Shown here piece by piece: positions 1-8,929 of a stretch of 20,208 bases of DNA. The DNA comes from Zygophlyctis sp. KS116 (taxonomy: Eukaryota > Chytridiomycota). Position 1 is the first letter of the stretch. Each line of letters opens with the position of its first letter. The DNA is taken from positions 1 through 20,208 of the forward strand of contig BAAFSQ010000182.1 of assembly GCA_054661495.1 (NCBI GenBank), in the 5' to 3' direction. Below the pieces are notes generated by a model. It searched no databases. It worked only from the letters and a program-made list of their open reading frames with translations, and was not told the DNA's origin. The translations under genes and the position numbers were made by a program.

Positions 1-672
1 CCAATACTCATCCTACTTCAAATTCTAGATCCAAGAAATTAAGATATTTAGAACTTTTCAAAAAAATTATCAAAAAAGGTTGAAGTTTTGGAATCAAATA
101 CTCTAGAAGCAGAGGAAAAATTAAATTTAAATTCTAATGATTCATCTGTAGACGAAAGAGATTACACTTATCATGAATTACTTTCTAGGGTCTTTGGAAT
201 GATTAGACAACACAATCCAGAATTGGTTGGAGAAAAGAAGAAATTCACTATTCCTCCTCCACAAGTTGCGCGAGAAGGAACTAAAAAGACATTGTTTGCA
301 AATATTGTAGAAATATGTAAACGGTAAATTAATTTTTTTTAATGATTTTATAGATTGCATAGGCAACCAGATCATTTAATACAATACTTGTTTGCAGAAT
401 TAGGAACTACAGGATCTATTGATGGAGCTCAAAGACTTTTAATAAAGGGAAGATTTCAACAAAAACAAATTGAAATAGTTTTAAAGAGATATATTGCAGA
501 ATATGTTCAATGTAAAACTTGTAGATCACCAGATACGAATTTAGTAAAAGAAAATAGACTCTTTTTCTTACAATGTGAATCTTGTGGATCTTCAAGAACT
601 GTATCTGCTATTAAAACTGGATTTATGGCTCAGACTGGAAAGAGATCAGCATTGAGAAACGCTCAGGCTTAA
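1..672 (+). CDS. Translation initiation factor eIF2 subunit beta (3' part; 5' end outside window)
   Basis: This is the beta subunit of eIF2, the GTPase complex that brings initiator Met-tRNA to the 40S ribosome. Exons: 3-78 (continuing leftward), 107-323 and 354-672; the 203 visible residues are in one frame. The family core is clear: [14 protein letters not shown], then [46 protein letters not shown], and a C-terminal C4 zinc ribbon (CKTC near position 510, CESC near 575) followed by [13 protein letters not shown]. The 30-base intron 324-353 is secure because it restores KRLHRQP. The intron 79-106 (28 bases, GTTGAA...CTAG) is inferred: no ATG lies in frame upstream of the conserved block, and removing it joins an open lysine-rich stretch at 3-78 in frame. 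The usual acidic/lysine-rich N-terminal region mostly lies left of the window. Confidence 0.95.
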
Positions 673-721
673 GACATGTCATTTAAAGACGTCATTTCTA
701 GACTATTGAAAAACATAATAA

Positions 722-3700
722 ATGCCAAAGGGATACAAGGATTTATTTGATACTAAAGATTATAAATCAGAATATAAGAAACCAACTAGAAAAGATGTTC
801 TGTACTCTAAAAAGATATCATCTCTGCATGGATTTGAGAATCCATTGAAAGAAGCAATTTCAAATAGAAAAGTCCCAAAAACTGATTTGCAATATATTAG
901 GAAACCGCAAAAAATACCACCATCATATCTAGCAAAGTTGAGAGATTTAGATGATCAGAGGGAGGAATTGCAAAAGCATCATGTTTTGATGGAATCTAGA
1001 CAGAAATGGGAAAAAGATCATTTATTATCTCTAAAATTCAATGATCAAGTTGAAGCGGAAAGATGTCCGATTTCGTATTTTAAGAATCATATTGATACTG
1101 TTTGGAAGCAACCCGATTTCATTCAAAATAGTAAAAAATCTATAAAGAAATCAGTGGATTCATTAAAGAAATCTGAAGAAATAGTTGATCATGGTCTACA
1201 TAAATCATCATGGTTAAGAGATGTATTTACTCTCATGTTTAAATATAGGTGGAACGTCCAGAAACTATTCGAAGATTGTCAATGAGTGTTGAAGCCAATG
1301 CATTAATGATGGAAGGATTTAAAATGGGAATAAAATTATTAAAGGAAGACGATCAGTCATTGGTGAAGAAGGAAACTTACTCAACAAGAAATGTTGATTA
1401 TATGCTTGATATTTGGCAAAAAAGTGAAGGAGTAGATTTAGATACGTTTTTAAAATCTGAAGAAAGAGTAAATCATCAAAAGAGTATTTCCGCAAATCAA
1501 AGGACAAATGAATTGGCTTATGATAAAACTCTAAAACTTACAGATAATAGTCTTTTCGTGCAGGCTCGAGATGCAAATATTGAAAGAAATCAGCACCCTG
1601 AAGAAATAAAGATAAAAAAGCATAAAGACTTAGTAGTTGATGGGACTGCACAGCAGTTGACGAGTTTGAATGAAGAATTGTCAAATATTTCTCGTCGTGA
1701 AATTGCTTCTCCGAAGAGGTCAGTTGTAACAAAAACGATATATCAAGAAAATAACCAGGAAATAGTGAAATCCGAAAACTTAACGCCCAGATCTATCAAT
1801 ACACCTTTATCTAAACAAGCGCGGCTTTCTGAATCAACCATCAAAGTCCTAAAAAAGCTGAGTTTAGAAGAAAATGAAGAAACTCAGGCTCATAAATCAA
1901 GTGATCAAAATGATCTTTTAAAGTTAACTCTTACTGGGCCTCAAGAAGTGAATATGCAGCCTTATTTTCTTTCAGACGGGAATCATTCTTTTGTTCCAAT
2001 CAGAGTTAAGCGTAGACATGAGCAAATGACATATTCTCCTGGCGCTTGGTCAAAATTAATCAAATCATCTTTTCTTCCAAATGGCGAAATTAGAATATGT
2101 GACCCGCAAAATACAGAAAATGAGCCACAAGGGAGAGAATACAAGTTAGTACTAACTAATATTAATTTATTGGAGGACGAGGATGAGCCTGTAGACCTTG
2201 AGATTGATCAATTTCAAAATATTATGGCTGATTTTGATGACATAGAAGCTGATATACCTGAAGAACAAGAAAAAAATGAAGTACAGTCGTCAAATCATTC
2301 ACTCGAAGATATTCAACGACCTACCGTAACCCAGAGGCGTCTTTCAAACTTTCAGCGAAGATTGTCTATTTTCAACCAAAAAGTGAGCAAAAAAATAAAA
2401 TTAATAATATAGAATTCTCACAGTGAAAAGAAAATACCCACGCTCGAGGAACTTAATAAGATGGCACAGGATAAAAAAGAACAGGAGCGTGCAGCATCTG
2501 GTAAAAAATATTTTTCACTCTTGACTTTCTGTGGATTGGGTAACGTTTTTAGAAATAACAACCTAGTAAAGCGGTATCTAAAGTATAATTTTGAGAATAA
2601 TGAAGCCCCTTTTGGACTGCCCCAGTTGCCTCCTGGAGCTCCTATCTTAAATAGACTAAGTGACTTCCTCTCTGGTCCATATTGTGATTTAGAATATTTG
2701 CCTGAAACAGATTCAGCAGCCAGGATAAGTTTACTGCGAGCACTTTCTTTAGCATTAAGGGAAACTCAGCAAAAAGATTTATGTTTTGAAGCCGCTGAAA
2801 TAATTATCAAATCTGGAATCAGTTCAGAGCTGGGTAGATGGGACGCTCTTTTACTTAAAGATGTTCTATGTCAGATGTTATCAGAAGGCTCTCAATTATA
2901 CAGAGACACTGCATGTCTTGCATTTTGCGAGAAAAATCAAGTTACTATTGATATAATTCAGCACCTCAGGACTGGGTTTGGTGATAATGATGATAAACGA
3001 CGTCAGAGACTGAATTCCCTATTCTCAAGGTTGGAAATTGGATTTATTTCAACAGTTCAAGATATTTTGATCGAAGAAGCGACAAACATTAACTACAGAG
3101 TTCGAATTGACATAATCCATCAGATTTCAAATTACATTGAAAGATTAAGCAGCACTGATGAGCGATCCAAACAGCATAAAAAATACCCGAATCAGGAAAA
3201 GCCCATGGATGAATCGAATGATTCCGACACTTTTGTTTTCTATGGAATTGAAATACTGTTGCATTTTATGTGGGAGGTATTTTTATCGATTTGACCTTAG
3301 GATTGGTCTAAACAAGTTCGTGATCTTGCTAGTCAAGCGTTGGGAAAACTTCACCAAGGCAATGCAATATATAATCATTTGATTTGCTTGATAAGCTCTG
3401 AAAATCCAGCAAAGAGATTGGATGCACTCAAATGTCTGGGTTACTTAGGCCTCATCACAAAATCAACTTTGTCCGACTTTATCGAATGCTTTAAAGATCC
3501 ATTCACTGCAATTCGACTGCAAGCTTGCAAAGTCGCCTGTAAGCTCAAAAGTGACAATCGAGATATCATTCAGGCTCTGCTCGATTGTCTAGACGACGCC
3601 AGTTGGCAGATAAGAGCATTTGCAATTAAAGGTAATTTAATTGGGCGCTAAAAACTAGCAATTGGATTTTCCGGAAAACAAGCTCCTAAAAATAAGACTA

Positions 3701-4245
3701 GTTTAAAATGGTTCATGATGCATGACGAAAATCCTGTGGTAAGAGCGGAGGCTGTTCTAGCTTATCGAAATCTTGGTTATGTTGAGAGTGACAGTGTTGT
3801 ACGAGATTGGCTGATCACTCTTATGCAAACTGATACATCTGATGCCGTTAAGAAAGAGGCAGAAAAGGTATTAGTTGAAGTTGGAATTTTACTACCTGCC
3901 ACAAATGCTTCAGAAGACATGATTGGAGATTTCATTAATTCTCTTACCAGCCGACTTCCTGCTAATCTTGCTCTACCATATCCAAACATACTTCAAGGTA
4001 AAACCAAAGAGGAAGTTGAAATTTTCCTCAGAGACTCTCTAATAGAAGACAAAGAACAATCAGATGTTATTAATCAAGTTCGTTTACTAGCTAAAAAAGA
4101 AAAGGTCCTTCAACAGGTTCAACATGAAGAGAGGCATTCTGGAATCTTACCAAAACTTCAATTGGATCTAAATTTAGATCAGGATCATATACCAGATCTT
4201 AAAGCTATACATAGTCAGCGAAAAAATCCAAAAGATTATGCATGA
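722..4245 (+). CDS. Large HEAT-repeat protein, HEATR4-like
   Basis: Five exons, 722-1222, 1249-2382, 2413-3276, 3301-3631 and 3659-4245, join in frame into about 1138 residues. The introns are 26, 30, 24 and 27 bases, all GT-AG. A TAA codon lies directly before the ATG, which fixes the start. Residues 1 to about 560 are charged and low in family signal, with a possible coiled coil near residues 75-100. From about residue 560 the protein becomes helical HEAT/ARM-type repeats: FGLPQLPPGAP, then LPETDSAARISLLRALSLAL, and later RLDALKCLGYLGLI, AIRLQACKVA, WQIRAFAIKA and NPVVRAEAVLAYRNLGYV. The layout and the 'PETD-ARISLLRALSLALRE' block resemble HEATR4, a cilium/testis-associated protein of animals; that is family recall, not a search. 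A scaffold role near the axoneme is inferred, and it fits the ODAD4 gene in the same window. The last 10 coding bases overlap the methyltransferase gene on the other strand. Confidence 0.72.
4236..4245. other. Convergent coding overlap, HEATR4-like / SETD3-like
   Basis: The plus-strand gene stops with TGA at 4243-4245. The minus-strand gene stops with TAA on 4238-4236. Ten bases therefore code on both strands, and each 3' UTR must lie inside the other gene. Confidence 0.85.
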
Positions 4246-5583
4246 GAAATCACTTCTTGTGATACGCCTTGACATAGCCTTAATTCTGTCTGGAATAGTT
4301 TTGAAACCTGTGATGAATCTGTTTTCTTCTTGGAAATAGAAGCAATCAAAACTTTACATCGCATCAGGATCCAATCCACAGCTTTCTTATGATTTTGTTT
4401 CTTAAAAGCCTGAAGCGTTTCCGACTCCTTTGACAAGGATAATTTCACTAATGCATCATTACATTCTTGTTCAGTCGAGAAAAAGACCAAAAGATACAAC
4501 AAAATCTTCTCTGAAGTATTCCAAAAATCAGTTCTAATTTCAAAATATCCTTTTCTTTTGTTAATAGATGAAAAATACACTGGTATTTTCAATAATTTCA
4601 AAAGATCTAGCTTGCTTATTCCAAATTTATCTGAAAAATCAATCCAAACTTTAACTACATCAAAGCTATTTTCCATATCAACAAACCCAGAAAATAAAAA
4701 TAGGTCAGCATTTGATCGATTTCCATAAGAAATATAGACTTGATCACCATTATAAATAGCCTGATTCGCAAATGTTTCACTACTTTTCAATTCAGAATTA
4801 AAAAATGTCGATATTTCTCCCTTTTTATGATTAAACATATCAAAAAATGGAATTAATGCAAGACAAGTTGAACCACTTGAATCTGGAATCTTGTTTTGTC
4901 GAGTTAATACAATCCCTCTAGCCCATACAAAATCTGCCCAGTTAAAGTTTTTCAGTATTTGACTGTGACTCTTTAGAATATTTAAAATGTATAAAAATTC
5001 CTTTACGTGTAATATAATCTGTAATGCTGCTTCATCTTTCCTTTTAAAGGTTATTGCATCTTACATTGTACGTGTGATCCCTTTAGAGAATCTAAATCAG
5101 ATAGATTATAAGCCAATGGTAGCTTTGGCAATTTCCTAGGTAAAACATTTAGATACGGTCTATAAAAAGAATTTGGATCTTGATCTTCTTGAAGTAACTG
5201 GAGAGTTAAAACCAATGACTCCATTGATTTCAACATTGAATCGTTTTGTACAATCAACTGTAAATCAGATCGCTGATGAAATGCCGTTGAAAGCATAATT
5301 TCCAAGGGAATACGAGTCATGATCTCGTCCGATTCAAAATCCTTATTTGCAAATACACCATTTCCATATTCACAAATTTTTAGATTTAATCCGTTCAATT
5401 CTGCATGATGATGAGTCAGCCATTGATGAAAACAGTTAAAATCTGGATTCCCGACTTGGCTTTGATCATGATTATCCAGTATCTTTAGGATCTCAGATGC
5501 AATATTGATCGCATTGCTTGAATTTAATGAATTTAAGCCTATTGTTAGAGAATTAAGTTACATTTAATGAGTTTCTCTTGCAT
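4236..5583 (-). CDS. SET-domain methyltransferase, SETD3-like (actin histidine N-methyltransferase family)
   Basis: Three exons, 5583-5562 (only 22 bases), 5538-5065 and 5035-4236, give 431 residues. Introns are 23 and 29 bases. The protein has the split SET domain plus substrate-binding domain of the SETD3/Rubisco-methyltransferase class: GNGVFANKDFESDEIMTRIP (SET-N), WARGIVLTRQNKIP, then LALIPFFDMFNH and YISYGNRSNADLFLFSGFV (S-adenosylmethionine and substrate pocket), followed by a helical C-terminal region. The motif YGxRSNA and the following SGF-(x)5-NSxDxVK block point to SETD3 rather than the plant enzymes. SETD3 methylates actin His73 in the cytosol. The Asn of RQN, which helps select histidine in SETD3, is kept; the Trp of the family's LIPLWDMCNH segment is Phe here. 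The second acceptor (GAAAG, exon starts 5035) was chosen because it is the only nearby one that keeps the frame into VKEFLYIL and WARGIVLTRQN. Confidence 0.88.
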
Positions 5584-5617
5584 TGCGGCCGTTGGTTGGG
5601 GAGGTGTTGGGCTTTAA
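5584..5617. promoter_or_regulatory. 34-base divergent gap between SETD3-like and alpha-galactosidase genes
   Basis: Only 34 bases separate the two divergent ATGs (5583 on -, 5618 on +). Both promoters and both 5' UTRs must therefore share this stretch or reach into the opposite coding regions. It is markedly richer in G and C than its surroundings (GCGGCCGTTGG, then GGGGAGGTGTTGGG). I see no TATA box. A shared core promoter is inferred from spacing alone. Confidence 0.4.
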
Positions 5618-7010
5618 ATGTTACTTTTGTGGCACTTTCTTGGCTCTACTGTGGCACTTAATAATGGTCTCGGACAAACTCCAGCGATGGGATGGAACTC
5701 TTGGAATTTGTATGGCTGTAATGTAAATGAGGATATTGTTAGGAAAATGGCCGATTCAATTGTTGACTCTGGACTTAAAGATTTGGGATATGAATATGTA
5801 ACTGTTGACGATTGTTGGCAAACTGGTAGGGGAATGGATGGCATGATTCAAATTGATAATGATCGGTTCCCATCAGGAATGAAGGCACTGGGGGATTATA
5901 TTCATTCAAAAGGTCTAAAATTTGGGATTTATTCATCAGCAGGAGTATATTTACAGAGTTTAGTAATTAATATTTTAGGTTCAAACATGTATGGGTCGTG
6001 CCGGGTCATTATATTATGAGCAGGAAGATGCAAACACTTATGCAGAATGGGGTGTTGATTTTCTAAAATGTAAGTATTTTGATTTTAAAGTAAACTAGAT
6101 GATAACTGTTGGCCGGAATTTGGGATTTCAAGAAAATCTAATATTGAGCGTTTTAGTAAAATGCGTGATGCTTTGAACAATACTGGAAGACCTATATATT
6201 ATTCAATGTGTAATTGGGGACAGGCAGGAACATGGGAATGGTATTAAAAGATTCTTGAATATTTTTAGGGCATCAGACATTGCTAATTCATGGAGGACTA
6301 CTGGTGATATTGGTGATCTTTTTACTGGTTGGAGTTCAAATTGTCCTTGTAAATATTTCTCTATAAATTCTTATATTAGGCACGGATAAGAATTGCTGGA
6401 TTGTTGATTATTTGGGAATGGGTATAAATACTTGTAGTGTAACAAATATTCTTGATAAAAATGTTGATATTACTCAAGTAATTTAAAATTTTAATGTTTT
6501 AGTATTCACAGCCTGGAGGATTTAACGATTTAGATATGTTGGAAGTAGGAAATGGAGGGATGTCTACTACGGAATATCAATCACATTTTACTTTATGGGC
6601 TGCATTTAAAAGTCCATTAATCCTTGGAAACGATCTTTCCAATATGAGCCCAGAAATTTCATCTATTATCAAAAATAAGGAAATTATAGCTATAAATCAA
6701 GATCCTTTAGGTCTCTCTGTATCTTTAGATGAACAAATTCTTGATGATAATGGGAAAAAATTGATTGAGATTTATATTGGACCTCTCGTTAATGATCAAG
6801 AAGTTTTAGGTACTTAACATTTGATTAATAATAGTTATATTTAATCGGGCAGATGAAGATCTTGAAGTAGAATTACCCAAGCATTATGCAAATTCAAATC
6901 TAAAAGGAATAACTGCCAGAAATCTCTGGACTTTTGAAAACGCGACTCTGAATGATGTTTTTCCGGCAACTTGCGAATCCCATGGCGTTCTAGCATTTAG
7001 AGTTTTTTGA
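5618..7010 (+). CDS. Secreted alpha-galactosidase, glycoside hydrolase family 27
   Basis: Hydrolyses terminal alpha-1,6-galactosyl residues from oligosaccharides or galactolipids. Seven exons, 5618-5944, 5979-6069, 6099-6240, 6269-6348, 6380-6477, 6503-6809 and 6835-7010, encode 406 residues, a normal length for the family. Introns are 34, 29, 28, 31, 25 and 25 bases. A short hydrophobic leader (MLLLWHFLGSTVA) suggests secretion or vacuolar/lysosomal sorting. The family signature begins at once: TPAMGWNSWNLYGC and YEYVTVDDCWQ. The catalytic nucleophile is Asp141 in LKYDNC; the acid/base is Asp200 in SWRTTGDI; both motifs become visible only after splicing. The C-terminal beta domain ends in GVLAFRVF. 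A TAA codon sits directly before the ATG. Its last 14 bases overlap the end of the opposite-strand gene at 6997-7494. Confidence 0.95.
6997..7010. other. Convergent coding overlap, alpha-galactosidase / unknown coiled-coil gene
   Basis: The alpha-galactosidase stops with TGA at 7008-7010 and the minus-strand frame stops with TAA on 6999-6997, giving 14 bases shared by two coding sequences. Confidence 0.65.
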
Positions 7011-7494
7011 TATTTTTCTTTAATCTTGAAGCAATAGTTTCTGAATTGGGTATTTTTTGAGTAAATTCATTGTCCCATGGTGGTCTAGAGTCTTTGATTG
7101 GGACCGAATGACCTTTAGAAAGCTTGACCATGTTATCAACCTCTTTTTTAACAGCTTGAGAAATCATTTCTGGCAGTTTATCACGTACAGTTTGAATTTC
7201 TTGTCTGATGTACGCCTTGATATTTGCGGGAATGGAATCAAATCTATCTAAATGGTTTTGTTGAGGTTTCATTGAGTCTAATATTTCAGTTGATGCATTA
7301 AATGAGTTTTTTATATCTTCCAGTTCCTTATTGATTTGATCCATTTTCATTGAAATTTGGTTGGTATCTCTTGCATTGGGCGTTATGGTAGAACATGACT
7401 CAATGCTTTCATTTCCTACTTCAGACTCAATTGCAGACTCTAAAAAACGGCTCAATTCTATAGAAAACTCTGTAGACAGTGATGCCAAGGACAT
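6997..7494 (-). CDS. Small helical/coiled-coil protein of unknown function
   Basis: A single exon of 165 residues with no intron. I do not recognise the family. The N-terminal 45 residues are acidic and serine-rich (STEFSIELSRFLESAIESEV). Residues about 48-120 look helical and probably coiled coil (MKMDQINKELEDIKNSF, then IRQEIQTVRDKLPEMISQAVKKEVDNM). The C-terminal 40 residues are basic, with a short proline-containing stretch (DSRPPWDNEF) and a lysine-rich end. There is no signal peptide or membrane segment. The reading frame fills the space between the alpha-galactosidase and dipeptidase genes: its ATG is 15 bases from the dipeptidase stop, and its stop lies inside the last alpha-galactosidase exon. 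Heptad-like order and the tight fit argue that it is a real gene, but no homologue is known to me. Confidence 0.6.
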   Translation of the reverse strand: MSLASLSTEFSIELSRFLESAIESEVGNESIESCSTITPNARDTNQISMKMDQINKELEDIKNSFNASTEILDSMKPQQNHLDRFDSIPANIKAYIRQEIQTVRDKLPEMISQAVKKEVDNMVKLSKGHSVPIKDSRPPWDNEFTQKIPNSETIASRLKKNIKKL

Positions 7495-7509
7495 TTAAAA
7501 AGTCCGAAT

Positions 7510-8786
7510 TTATAGAGCGTTTTTGAATTCTTGCTTGACTTGCTTTAAAAGATTTGGATCTAAAATACAAGATATTCCAGTAAAAGCCAATGCTTTAGAA
7601 CATCGAATAGTACACTTCATCGCCTCATCTGATCGGGTATGATTAGCGAAATCAGCAGTATGATACGAAAAATCTAATTCACCATCATATGAAAGTGAAA
7701 AAAGAGGATGTAATCCAGGGAGATGATGAGTTACATTACCCATATCAGTACTACCACGAGGCTTATGATCTGGATCGTTAGAGATTTTCGCACCAAGTGA
7801 TATTATTTCTGACTCGTACAATTTTCCAAGTATAGAATTACTTAAAACATCAGCCATTGTAGATCCTGAGGAAATTTCAACAGTACATCCAGAGGATAGA
7901 GCTGCAGCCTTAAAGCAAGCATTAACTTTTGGGTGTAGACTTTTTAGTTCCTTGAGAGTCTTTGATCGAATATAATATTCCATTTTGGTATAAGACGGTA
8001 TAATATTTGGAGCATCTCCACCATGAGATATTATACCATGAATTCTATCAGTAGGTAAAATTTGTTGTCGTAAATTCGACAAGTTACTATATGCACTAAC
8101 TGCAGCATCTAATGCATTTATACCTGATTCAAATTAATTAATTTCTTTTACCGTCCCAGGGTGCAGCTGAAGCATGAGCAGACTTTCCAAAATATTCAAT
8201 TTTTAAAGATTGTAATGCCAACCAGTTTCCAAAAACTACATTTTCTGGGCCTGGATGTGCCATGAGAGCAATATCCACATTTTTAAAAGCACCTGCATTT
8301 ATGAGATCAATCTTTCCTCCTGTTGTTTCTATAATATTAAATTTTATATTATATAGAAATACCTTCAGCTGGCGTCCCTAATAAAACTATTCGAAAAGGA
8401 ATATTAATTAGTGGAGCCACTTGCTTACATCCGATCGCACAAGCCAGTCCTAAGATAGCAATCAAGTTATGTCCACAAGCATGGCCCAATCCAGGCAGAG
8501 CATCATACTCTGAACAAAATGAAATCGCTGGAATATCCTCTCCTTTAGGTCCAAATTCTGCCATGAAAGCTGTAGGAATATTATAAACAGATCTTTTGAC
8601 GGAAAATCCCTTGCTCTCAATGTAATCAGAGAGCCACTCATGGGCCTTGATTTCCTGATTAGATATTTCTGGATGATCATGCAGCTAAACGATTAATCTA
8701 GGAATATTTACCTTTAAGCTAATTTCGATCAGTTCTTTTTGTATAGCGTCTATGGCTGCATAGAGTTGAGTCTTGATTTCAGTCAT
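7510..8786 (-). CDS. Peptidase M20 family dipeptidase, PM20D2-like
   Basis: A zinc-dependent M20 peptidase. PM20D2 proteins split dipeptides such as beta-alanyl-lysine and are thought to repair carnosine synthesis by-products. Four exons, 8786-8712, 8684-8363, 8328-8152 and 8123-7510, encode 395 residues. Introns are 27, 34 and 28 bases. Family motifs in order: LHDHPEIS, YNIPTAFMAEFG, CSEYDALPGLGHACGHNLIA (first metal ligands), LGTPAEE-TTGGKIDLINAGAF (Glu pair created across intron 2), MAHPGPENV, then the dimerisation domain KSAHASAAPWDGINALDAAV, HGGDAPNIIPSY, and the late GSTDMGNVTH. The 'GHACGHNLIA' and 'KIDLI-AGAF' blocks are closer to PM20D2 than to bacterial amidohydrolases. No targeting signal is seen, so it is probably cytosolic. 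The substrate is inferred from the family. Confidence 0.9.
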
Positions 8787-8929
8787 CAAAATTAACGTGA
8801 TGATCTTTACTTGCCCTTTTTTACAATGCTTTTATTGAATTACTTCGCTACTTGCAATGCAGGCAATGATGCTGGCCGCAGACGTAAGCCGATAAAACTT
8901 CCGATCCGGCTGTTCCACTATCAGTAGAA
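8787..8929. promoter_or_regulatory. 143-base divergent intergenic region (dipeptidase / ODAD4)
   Basis: This is one of the two largest gaps in the window and lies between two divergent start codons. It begins AT-rich near the dipeptidase and becomes G+C-rich toward the ODAD4 start (GCTGGCCGCAGACGTAAGCC and CCGATCCGGC near 8871-8910). It holds a short ATG frame at 8857-8895 that ends quickly and cannot be spliced in frame into ODAD4, so I treat it as 5' UTR or promoter. No known motif is claimed. Confidence 0.35.

Noticed and set aside
2383-2461. A separate gene starting at the ATG at 2461
   Set aside because: Removing the 30-base intron 2383-2412 joins the upstream frame to this ATG without a stop, so one gene is simpler.
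722-4245. Apparent frameshifts suggesting a decayed gene
   Set aside because: Every break coincides with a 24-30 base GT-AG segment whose removal restores the frame, so they are introns and not mutations.
8857-8895. Upstream ATG frame as a first exon of ODAD4
   Set aside because: Its only GTAAG donor (8884) has no acceptor that keeps the ODAD4 frame; the ATG at 8930 gives a simple start.
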